This document shows, one piece after another, positions 57,662-64,000 of a DNA stretch of 64,000 nt. The position numbers were made by a program, and so were the translations under genes. Source of the stretch: Mycolicibacterium rufum (lineage in GTDB: Bacteria > Actinomycetota > Actinomycetes > Mycobacteriales > Mycobacteriaceae); the NCBI RefSeq assembly GCF_022374875.2, contig NZ_CP092427.2, positions 5,580,001 through 5,644,000 of the forward strand, read 5' to 3'. The notes under the pieces are model-generated. The model was given only the letters and a program-made list of their open reading frames with translations. It did not search any database and was not told where the DNA came from. Every line of letters begins with the position of its first letter. Within the stretch, counting starts at the first letter, position 1.

Positions 57662-58965
57662 GCACGCTCTACGCCCGCGACGAGGCCGTCATCGCGGGCA
57701 TCGAGAAGCTGCGCTTCTTCCCGCTGGAGGTCGAATCCGGGCACGGCTGCACCCTCACCACCCCCGACGGCCGTGAGCTGCTCGACCTGTCCGCGACCTG
57801 GACGGCCTCCGGGCTGGGTCACGGGCACCCCGCCGTCGTGGAGGCAGTCAGCCGGGCCGTCCGGGACGCACCCGGCTCCGGCGGCCTGTCGGCGGTTCAT
57901 CCCGACTCGGTCGGCCTGGCCGAAGACCTGCTCGCGCTCGTTCCCGGTGAAGGTGAACGCAGGGTCTATCTGGGCCACGCCGGTTCGGACGCCAACGACG
58001 TCGCGCTGCGGGCGTGCCGGCACGCCAGCGGGCGGCGCACGGTGGTCGCGTTCGAGCACAGCTATCACGGCGGTGTCGGTGTGGCGATGGGCGTGTCCGG
58101 TGTGCACGTCGACGCCGGCGCACCGGCCGACCCCGACTCGGTGTTCCTCCCCTACCCCAACCCTTTCCGTCCCGGACCGGACGGTGTCGGGGCGGATGTC
58201 ACCGCCTGCCTGGCGCTCGCCGATCAGCACCTCGGCGACGGCCGCGTCGCCTGTCTCATCGTCGAACCGATTCTGTCCGACGGCGGGCTGGTGGTACCCC
58301 CGGACGGCTTCCTGGCGCAGCTGCACGAGGTGTGCCGCCGGCACGACGTCCCCATGATCTGCGATGAGGTCAAGATGGGGCTGGGCCGACCCGGCACCCT
58401 GCACGCCTTCGAGCACGACGGCGTCGTGCCCGACATCGTCACGTTCGGCAAGGTCATCGGCGGCGGACTGCCGCTGTCGGCGGCGGTGGGACCCGCGGAG
58501 ATCCTGGACCACCCGCCCGCCGCCGCGCTGCTGACCACGGCAGGCAACCCGGTGTGTACCGCGGCGGGACGGGCCGTCCTGAAGACCATCGTGTCCGAAG
58601 GGCTCATCGACAACGCCGCGAAAGTCGGGGCACGACTGGCCGACTCGCTGCGGGAACTGGCCGGCGCCCCCGGCGGTGACCGGATCGGCGACGTGCGGGG
58701 ACGCGGCCTGGCCATCGGTCTGGAACTGGTCGACCCGACCACGGGGGACCGCGACCCGCGGCTGGCCGCGGCCGTGGTCTACCGTGCTTGGGAGTTGGGC
58801 GCGGTCGTCTACTACGTCGGCGGCAACGTCCTCGAGATCACCCCGCCGCTGGTGCTGACCGAGAGCCAGGCAGCCCGCGCGGCGGAGATCCTCGGGGCGG
58901 CGATCGGTGACGCGGCCGCGGGGAAGGTCGACGCCGAGGAGGTCGCGAAGTATGCCGGCTGGTGA
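57658..58965 (+). CDS. Class III (omega) aminotransferase
   Basis: A 435-residue PLP enzyme of fold type I. The cofactor lysine is Lys265 in TFGKVIGGGLPLSAAVG; ICDEVKMGLGRPG supplies the Asp that contacts the pyridine ring, and AFEHSYHGGVGVAMG and VEPILSDGG are other contacts. Class III enzymes transaminate terminal amines such as putrescine, GABA or their gamma-glutamyl forms, giving an aldehyde. The GTG start overlaps the permease stop by 4 nt. Its end overlaps the amidohydrolase start by 14 nt. Confidence 0.9.
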   Translation: MSTLYARDEAVIAGIEKLRFFPLEVESGHGCTLTTPDGRELLDLSATWTASGLGHGHPAVVEAVSRAVRDAPGSGGLSAVHPDSVGLAEDLLALVPGEGERRVYLGHAGSDANDVALRACRHASGRRTVVAFEHSYHGGVGVAMGVSGVHVDAGAPADPDSVFLPYPNPFRPGPDGVGADVTACLALADQHLGDGRVACLIVEPILSDGGLVVPPDGFLAQLHEVCRRHDVPMICDEVKMGLGRPGTLHAFEHDGVVPDIVTFGKVIGGGLPLSAAVGPAEILDHPPAAALLTTAGNPVCTAAGRAVLKTIVSEGLIDNAAKVGARLADSLRELAGAPGGDRIGDVRGRGLAIGLELVDPTTGDRDPRLAAAVVYRAWELGAVVYYVGGNVLEITPPLVLTESQAARAAEILGAAIGDAAAGKVDAEEVAKYAGW

Positions 58966-60127
58966 GCTGCAGGACGCGTTCGACGGGGTCGAGGGTCAGA
59001 TCCCGGACGGCCTGGCCGACCACCTGCGCACCGTCACCCTGATCGATCACCACGTGCACGGCACCTTCACCGAAGCCGTCGACCGGGCCACGTTCGAGTT
59101 CTCGATCAACGAGGGGTCCAACGACCCGGTGCCGACCTGGATGACGCAATTCGACTCCCCGCTCGGTCTGTCGATACGGCGTTGGTGCGCACCGCTTCTC
59201 GGCCTGCCGCCGCATGCCGACGGCGAGGAGTACTGGAAGCGCCGCTGCGAGTTCGGCCCCGACGAGCTCGCCGCGACGATGCTGCCGGCCGCCGGGGTGT
59301 CGCGCTGGATCGTCGACACCGGTTTCAAAGGCGACCGGATCACCCCGCACGGCCGGCTCGCCGAGCTGGCCGGAGGGCAGTCCTCGGAGATCATCCGGCT
59401 GGAACGCGTCGCCGAGGATCTGCTCGAGGACGGCATCGCGGTGGAGGACTTCCCCGACGCGATGCGCGCCGCGCTGGCCGCAGCGGCCGACGACCCGACT
59501 GTCGTGGGCACCAAGACGATCGTGGCCTACCGCACCGGATTCGACATCGACTGGAGCGCACCGACCGACGCCGACGTCGTCACCCGCGCCCGGGATCTCG
59601 TCGCCCGGTCGGGTACGCCACGCATCGACGACCCCGTGCTGATCGCCTTCGGGGTGCACGAGGCGGCCAGCCACGGCCTGCCGATCCAGGTGCACGTCGG
59701 GTTCGGCGACCGCGATCTGGACCTGCACCGCTGCGATCCGCTGCTGCTTCTGCCGCTGCTGCGGAGCATGCCGCCGGTGCCCGTCCTGCTGCTGCACTGC
59801 TACCCGTTCCACCGCCAAGCCGGTTATCTGGCACAGGCTTTCGACCACGTGAACTTCGACGTGGGCCTCGCGGTCAACTATCTCGGACCCCGGTCCACAT
59901 CGCTGGTGGCCGAGGCGCTGGACACCGCGCCGTTCGCCAAGCAGCTCTTCTCGTCGGATGCCTTCGGCCCGCCCGAACTACACGTGCTGGGGTCGGTCCT
60001 GTGGCGGCGCGCCATGGGCCTGGTGCTCGGCGAGTGGGTGCGCACCGGCGACTGCACCGAGGCCGACGCGATCCGCATCGTCGACATGATCGGCGTGATG
60101 AACGCGCAACGCGTCTATGGGCTCTGA
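58952..60127 (+). CDS. Amidohydrolase (FluG N-terminal/nodulin-6-like)
   Basis: A 391-residue TIM-barrel amidohydrolase_2 protein. Metal ligands are His34 and His36 in LIDHHVHG, with later His in PIQVHVGFGD and LLLHCYPFHR and Asp in LFSSDAFGPPE. The fungal protein FluG joins a domain of this type to a GS domain; here the GS-like partner is encoded separately three genes upstream. It probably hydrolyses an amide such as a gamma-glutamyl-amine. ATG 58952 overlaps the aminotransferase by 14 nt; its own end overlaps the decarboxylase start by 11 nt. Confidence 0.87.
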   Translation: MPAGELQDAFDGVEGQIPDGLADHLRTVTLIDHHVHGTFTEAVDRATFEFSINEGSNDPVPTWMTQFDSPLGLSIRRWCAPLLGLPPHADGEEYWKRRCEFGPDELAATMLPAAGVSRWIVDTGFKGDRITPHGRLAELAGGQSSEIIRLERVAEDLLEDGIAVEDFPDAMRAALAAAADDPTVVGTKTIVAYRTGFDIDWSAPTDADVVTRARDLVARSGTPRIDDPVLIAFGVHEAASHGLPIQVHVGFGDRDLDLHRCDPLLLLPLLRSMPPVPVLLLHCYPFHRQAGYLAQAFDHVNFDVGLAVNYLGPRSTSLVAEALDTAPFAKQLFSSDAFGPPELHVLGSVLWRRAMGLVLGEWVRTGDCTEADAIRIVDMIGVMNAQRVYGL

Positions 60128-61571
60128 CCACACCAGGGCGCCTCTGCTCGCGTCGCTGAAGGAGTTCGTCGAGCGCAACCAGGCACCGTTCTACTCCCCC
60201 GGACACAAGGGCGGTCGGACCCTCGACCCGTGGCTGCGGGCGAACATCGCCGCCGTGGATCTGAACAATCTGCCCGACACCGACACGCTGCACTGCCCCG
60301 AAGGGCCGATCCTCGAGGCCGAACGGCTCATCGCCGACGCGTGGGGCGTGCCGCACAGCTTCGTGATGGTGCAGGGCTCCACCGGGGGGAACATCGCGGT
60401 CGCGCTGACGGCGCTGCGACCCGACGAGCCGGTTCTGGTGGCGCGCAACGCCCATAAGTCGGTGCTGGCCGGGCTGGTTCAGGTGGGTGCGCGGCCGGTG
60501 TGGCTCGAGCCGCGGTGGGACGCCGATTTCGGGGTGGCGCACGGCCTCGACGCCGACGTGGTCGAACGGGCGTTCCAGACGACCGGGGCGACGGCGCTGT
60601 GGGTACTGCACCCGACCTACTTCGGCACCACGGGTGACATCGCCGCACTGGCCGAGCTGTGCCGCCACCATGACGCGCGGCTGCTCGTCGACGGCGCACA
60701 TTCGCCGCACTTCGCCTTCCACCCCGACCTGCCCACTCCCGGTGAGCAATCGGGCGCCGCGGCCACCGTGCAGTCCGTGCACAAGATCCTGTCGGGGCTG
60801 AGTCAGGCGGCGGTGCTGCACGTCGACACCGACCAACTCGACGAGGCATCGTGGCGTCGATCGCTGCAACTCATCCAGACGACCAGCCCGCACTTCGCGA
60901 TCATGGCGTCGATCGACGCGGCCCGGCGACAAATGGCGCTCGGCGGCCGTGAACTGCTCGAGGAAGCGCTGATCCGGGCGCGCACGGCCGCGGACCGTCT
61001 CACGCGGATCCCGGGACTGACCGTGCTGCGGCCTGAGCATCTCGCCGGCCCCCGCACGGGGCTGTGCCAGCTCGACGAGACCAAGCTGCTGATCGGCACC
61101 GCGGGCCTGAACGCCGACGCGCGGGAGATCCTGGCCCGGCTCAACCACATCCACGGCGTGCAGCCCGAACTGGCAGGCACCGGACACATCCTGTGCATCA
61201 GCACCATCGGCAACACCGCGCGTGATTTCGACCGACTGGCAACGGCTTTCGAGGAGGTGGCCACCCACTTCGGACGCCGCGACGCCGAGCGGGCGGCCGG
61301 GTGGACGGCCGACGTGCTCGCGGTGCGGCCGGACGTCGTGGTGACGCCCCGGGACGCGTTCTTCGCCGCCACCGACACCGTCGCGCTGGCCGACGCCACC
61401 GGGCGCATCGCGGCCGAAGCCATCACCCCCTATCCGCCCGGCATCCCGCTCGTGATGCCGGGTGAGCGTCTCGGACGAGACGTCATCGATCTGCTGGTGG
61501 CGCTGCGCAGAGCGGGCAACCCGATCAGCGCGTCGGATCCGACGCTGAGCGTCGTCACGGTGGTGCGCTGA
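60117..61571 (+). CDS. Orn/Lys/Arg decarboxylase family protein (short form)
   Basis: A 484-residue fold-type I decarboxylase: NQAPFYSPGHKGGRTLDPWL, MVQGSTGGNIAVALTALRPDEPVLVARNAHKSVLAGL, VDGAHSPHFAF and the PLP lysine Lys223 in QSVHKILSGLSQAAVLHV. The C-terminal domain ends with AEAITPYPPGIPLVMPGE, conserved in the family. It lacks the N-terminal wing domain of the large enterobacterial enzymes, like the Bacillus SpeA-type. It should produce a polyamine (cadaverine, putrescine or agmatine), possibly the amine used by the cluster. Last gene of the unit. Confidence 0.9.
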   Translation: MGSDHTRAPLLASLKEFVERNQAPFYSPGHKGGRTLDPWLRANIAAVDLNNLPDTDTLHCPEGPILEAERLIADAWGVPHSFVMVQGSTGGNIAVALTALRPDEPVLVARNAHKSVLAGLVQVGARPVWLEPRWDADFGVAHGLDADVVERAFQTTGATALWVLHPTYFGTTGDIAALAELCRHHDARLLVDGAHSPHFAFHPDLPTPGEQSGAAATVQSVHKILSGLSQAAVLHVDTDQLDEASWRRSLQLIQTTSPHFAIMASIDAARRQMALGGRELLEEALIRARTAADRLTRIPGLTVLRPEHLAGPRTGLCQLDETKLLIGTAGLNADAREILARLNHIHGVQPELAGTGHILCISTIGNTARDFDRLATAFEEVATHFGRRDAERAAGWTADVLAVRPDVVVTPRDAFFAATDTVALADATGRIAAEAITPYPPGIPLVMPGERLGRDVIDLLVALRRAGNPISASDPTLSVVTVVR

Positions 61572-61584
61572 GGCTCACCGGCGC

Positions 61585-61590
61585 TAGCGT
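61585..61590 (+). promoter_or_regulatory. -10 element TAGCGT of the hypothetical gene at 61597
   Basis: TAGCGT is followed by 6 nt and GTG 61597, with no ribosome binding site. It lies just after the decarboxylase stop, so the next gene has its own promoter and is not part of the cluster. Confidence 0.45.
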
Positions 61591-61596
61591 GAGTCG

Positions 61597-62067
61597 GTGC
61601 CTCCCGACATCGACGTGTACGTCTGGGTGGACACGGACGATCCAGCACGGACAATCGGCCGATTCGTCGATCGTTACGTGGACGTGAGTGATCCTGGAGA
61701 TTACCGCCTGGACGCTTTCGTACGACGTTTCGTGGTGCACTCGCCATGGCCAGGTGACGAAGCGGAGTTGGCGGAGCTGCGACGGGACGATGACGCGCGA
61801 AACGCCTTGACCCTCTATGTGCACAGCACATCCTTCGACGGGGCGATCATCACCGTCACCGAAGAGGGCGACGTCGTCCTCGGCCTGCGAATCGATGACG
61901 AGTACGAAGACCCCGAAACTACGCAGCTCGCGCGCGACGTGATGTGCACGCTGATGCGTGAATTCCAGGCACGCGGCGGCATCGCCGGGGTTGAGGTCGT
62001 GCCGCCTCAATCACGCGCCGAATGGCACGATGCTGCCTACCTGTTGTTCCGCGCGGGCGAGGTCTAG
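61597..62067 (+). CDS. Hypothetical protein
   Basis: A 156-residue soluble, acidic protein of unknown family: DIDVYVWVDTDDPARTIGRFVDRYVDV, VVHSPWPGDEAELAELRRDDDARNALTLYVHS, DVVLGLRIDDEYEDPETTQLARDVM. Alternating strands and helices suggest a small alpha/beta fold; there is no Cys cluster or membrane segment. The GTG start fits a leaderless transcript. It converges on the VOC gene with a 4-nt overlap. Confidence 0.65.
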   Translation: MPPDIDVYVWVDTDDPARTIGRFVDRYVDVSDPGDYRLDAFVRRFVVHSPWPGDEAELAELRRDDDARNALTLYVHSTSFDGAIITVTEEGDVVLGLRIDDEYEDPETTQLARDVMCTLMREFQARGGIAGVEVVPPQSRAEWHDAAYLLFRAGEV

Positions 62068-62501
62068 GGCTTCGTCAGGTTCTCGGCGAGCATTACGAGA
62101 ATCCCGCTAGGCCCGCGCAGATACGTGAGCTTGTAGAGGTCGCGGTAGGTCGCCACCCCGCGCAGCGGATGGCAGCCGTGCCGCGCGGCGATCCGCAGGG
62201 CGGCGTCGATGTCGTCGACCGAGAAGGCGACCCGGTGCATACCGATCTCGTGGGGAAGGGTCGGTGCCGTGGGGATCGCCTCCGGGTGCAGGTACTCGAA
62301 CAGTTCGAGGCGACCCTGACCATCCGGTGTCTCCAGCATCGCGATCCTGGCGTGGTTGCCGTCCAGGCCGACCGCCGTGTCGGTCCATTCCCCGCTGACG
62401 GTGTCACGGCCGACGACCTCCAGCCCGAGATCGGTGAAGAAGGCGATCGCCGCCTCCAGATCGGCGACCGCGATGCCCACGTTCTCGAGTCTGATCGCCA
62501 T
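62064..62501 (-). CDS. VOC/glyoxalase family protein
   Basis: A 145-residue protein of the glyoxalase I/methylmalonyl-CoA epimerase-like group: MAIRLENVGIAVADLEAAIAFFTDLGLEVVGRDTV, ARIAMLETPDGQGRLELFEYLHP and GMHRVAFSVDDIDAALRIAARHGC, with a closing LRGPSGILVMLAENL carrying the metal Glu. TAGCCT lies 7 nt before ATG 62501. Substrate unknown. It is divergent from the membrane protein gene at 62589. Confidence 0.83.
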   Translation of the reverse strand: MAIRLENVGIAVADLEAAIAFFTDLGLEVVGRDTVSGEWTDTAVGLDGNHARIAMLETPDGQGRLELFEYLHPEAIPTAPTLPHEIGMHRVAFSVDDIDAALRIAARHGCHPLRGVATYRDLYKLTYLRGPSGILVMLAENLTKP

Positions 62502-62588
62502 CAGCCGCAGGCTACCGGCAGCGGCGATACAGTGAGCCGCCCCGGCGGGTGCGGTCGAGCGCCACGGTGCGACGACGAGAGGGATGGC

Positions 62589-63389
62589 GTGCGAACGGTG
62601 GCCTGGCTCGTGGCCTTGGCTCTGGTGTTGATGGCAGCGTTCGCGGTGGCTCCGGCGCTGCTGGCCGGTGGCGGATACGTCACGATCACCGACAACACGC
62701 CGCCCTCGACGGCGTTCGCCGCGGAACTGGTGGCCTCCTGGACCTCGTACAGCGGCGCCCTGACGCCCGACATGGTCGGCCTGATCGAGCTCTGGTGTCG
62801 CTGGCACGCCATCAAGATCGTCATCTCCGCACTGCTGACGCTCGTCCTGAGCGTCCTGGCCGTGGTGCTGTGGAGGCGATTCCTCAGGGCCGACACCGGC
62901 CGCCCGGGGTACGCGTCCTGCGCCGCCTTGGTCGTGGTGCTCGCGCTGTGCGCAATTGTCGTGCTGGTGGCCAACATCCAGGCGACCGTCGCGCCGCTGT
63001 CGGCGTTGCTTCCCCTCCTACCGGCAGACCCGCCGCCGGGTGAGCTCGGACAGGCGATGCAGCAGATCCACCGGGGGCTCCTCGATCCCAGCAGCGCGTA
63101 CGCGCACCGGCCGACGCTCGTCGCGCTCGTGGACAGCCAGCGGCGGTACCTGCGGGCGCTCGGTCTGGCCGCTGCGGTTCTCACGGTGACGTTCGCCGCG
63201 GCCGGTCTGCGTGCGGTGGTGGCATGGCGCGTCACGCCGCAGGCGGAGCGCCGTCGCCGGCGCACCATGCTGGGTTTCGCGGTCGTGTCGGCGGTGGTGA
63301 CCGTCGGCGCGGCCGCGGCGTGCGCTGCGGCGCTGACGTCAGCCGCGGACCCGGCCACGTCGCTGCTGGAGATCTTCACGATCGGATGA
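62589..63389 (+). CDS. Hypothetical membrane protein
   Basis: A 266-residue membrane protein with about five hydrophobic segments: an N-terminal anchor (TVAWLVALALVLMAAFAVAPALLA), then pairs near residues 80-97, 108-128, 195-215 and 228-250. The first extracellular loop is rich in Thr, Ser and Trp (ELVASWTSYSGALTPDMVG). Actinobacterial proteins with this layout are common, but I know no function. GAGAGGGA precedes GTG 62589. Its end overlaps the convergent RibD_C gene by 14 nt. Confidence 0.7.
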   Translation: MRTVAWLVALALVLMAAFAVAPALLAGGGYVTITDNTPPSTAFAAELVASWTSYSGALTPDMVGLIELWCRWHAIKIVISALLTLVLSVLAVVLWRRFLRADTGRPGYASCAALVVVLALCAIVVLVANIQATVAPLSALLPLLPADPPPGELGQAMQQIHRGLLDPSSAYAHRPTLVALVDSQRRYLRALGLAAAVLTVTFAAAGLRAVVAWRVTPQAERRRRRTMLGFAVVSAVVTVGAAAACAAALTSAADPATSLLEIFTIG

Positions 63390-63993
63390 CGCGGAAGCGC
63401 AGATGCGCCACCTGGGGTGCGTCCAGTACCCGTGTGAGTTCGAGTTCGGGTGTGCCCGAGGTGAATCCGTCGAAGAGCCGTTCGCCGGAACCGAGGATCA
63501 CCGGACTGACCTGCAGATCAATCTCGTCGACGAGGCCGGCGGCGATTGCTTGGCGCGCACAGGACGCGCCACCGGCGATCGAGATGTCTGCGCCCCCGGC
63601 GGCGGCTCGGGCCTGGGCGTACGCGGATTCGATCCCGTCGGTGACGAAGTGGAATGTCGTCCCGCCGGCCATCTCGATCGAATCACGCCCGTGATGGGTC
63701 AGGACGAAAACGGGGCAATGGTACGGCGGCTCCTCGCCCCACCATCCCGTCCAGTCGGAGTCCGCCCAGTCACCCCGGACCGGGCCGAACATGTTGCGGC
63801 CCATGATCGTCGCGCCCATCCCGTCCAGCATCTCCGAGGCGACCTGTCGGTTCACCGGATGATCTGCGTCGGGGCCGAGGTGCCATCGGTGCAGACGCTC
63901 GCCGCCGACACCGAGCGGGTGGTCGCGGTCTTGCGACGGTCCCGCGACGAAGCCGTCGGCGGATATCGACATCGACAAGTTGGTCCTCGGCAT
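63376..63993 (-). CDS. Dihydrofolate reductase/RibD C-terminal family protein
   Basis: A 205-residue RibD_C protein: TNLSMSISADGFVAGPSQDRDHPLGVGGERLHRWH, ATIMGRNMFGPVRGDW, CPVFVLTHHGRDSIEMAGGTTFHFVTDG and ISIAGGASCARQAIAAGLVDEIDLQVSPVILGSGERLFDG. It closely parallels the protein at 38070-38720 (GGTTFHFV, WGDEPPF/WGEEPPY), so the two are paralogues. The start ATG 63993 is 7 nt from the window edge; the promoter is outside. Confidence 0.87.
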   Translation of the reverse strand: MPRTNLSMSISADGFVAGPSQDRDHPLGVGGERLHRWHLGPDADHPVNRQVASEMLDGMGATIMGRNMFGPVRGDWADSDWTGWWGEEPPYHCPVFVLTHHGRDSIEMAGGTTFHFVTDGIESAYAQARAAAGGADISIAGGASCARQAIAAGLVDEIDLQVSPVILGSGERLFDGFTSGTPELELTRVLDAPQVAHLRFRVIRS

Positions 63994-64000
63994 TGATACT

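Noticed and set aside
1..64000. CRISPR arrays, tRNA, rRNA and phage attachment sites
   Set aside because: No array of regularly spaced repeats, no cloverleaf-like sequence with a TTC-rich T-arm, and no rRNA-like sequence was recognised by eye. The only clear mobile element is the IS256-family copy.

Overview
The window is high-GC actinobacterial chromosome, almost certainly from an environmental, fast-growing mycobacterium (Mycolicibacterium-type). The evidence is the family mix: a WS/DGAT acyltransferase, a WhiB4-type iron-sulfur protein, KmtR, CadI, a PGRS-like glycine-rich protein, F420-type luciferase-like and deazaflavin enzymes, an Rv0197/Rv0196-like oxidoreductase/regulator pair and a PepD-type HtrA protease. 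Many genes carry a TAnnnT hexamer exactly 6-8 nt before an ATG or GTG, the signature of leaderless mycobacterial transcripts.

Layout. 1-8 kb: small acidic proteins, a phytoene-dehydrogenase-like flavoenzyme with an SRPBCC partner, a peptidoglycan amidase, a molybdopterin oxidoreductase divergent from its TetR gene, and an SDR. 8-18 kb: an ArsR/glyoxalase unit under a perfect 20-bp palindrome, a phosphotransferase fused to DUF7064-like domains, WS/DGAT, flavin reductase, GNAT, a WhiB protein, a secreted PGRS-like protein without a PE domain, an O-methyltransferase and a stand-alone proteasome-like hydrolase. 18-24 kb: a metal-resistance block holding arsR-acr3-arsC, cadI divergent from a second arsR, and kmtR with a CDF efflux pump; every regulator here has its operator on its promoter or start codon.

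24-31 kb is the accessory region. A RES-Xre toxin-antitoxin pair has its toxin split by a 1488-bp IS256-family element with 26-bp inverted repeats and an 8-bp target duplication. Nearby are a dehydrogenase remnant, two TetR-like operators with no regulator beside them, and a CPBP protease gene with a membrane partner. 31-53 kb is ordinary mycobacterial metabolism: hydrolases, a DJ-1/MocR divergent pair, catalase KatE, a GMC oxidoreductase, SDRs, F420-type enzymes, ThiD, a PepD-like protease with an MprA-like direct repeat upstream, a lipoprotein FKBP and a MASE1-GGDEF protein.

53-61.6 kb holds the most coherent unit. An RpiR regulator and a class II glutamine-amidotransferase-type hydrolase are divergent from a glutamine-synthetase-like ligase, an APC permease, a class III aminotransferase, a FluG-type amidohydrolase and an Orn/Lys/Arg decarboxylase, all tightly overlapped. 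It looks like a gamma-glutamylation pathway for an amine or polyamine, with the two halves of fungal FluG encoded as separate genes. The window ends with a hypothetical gene, a glyoxalase, a membrane protein and a third RibD-type reductase.
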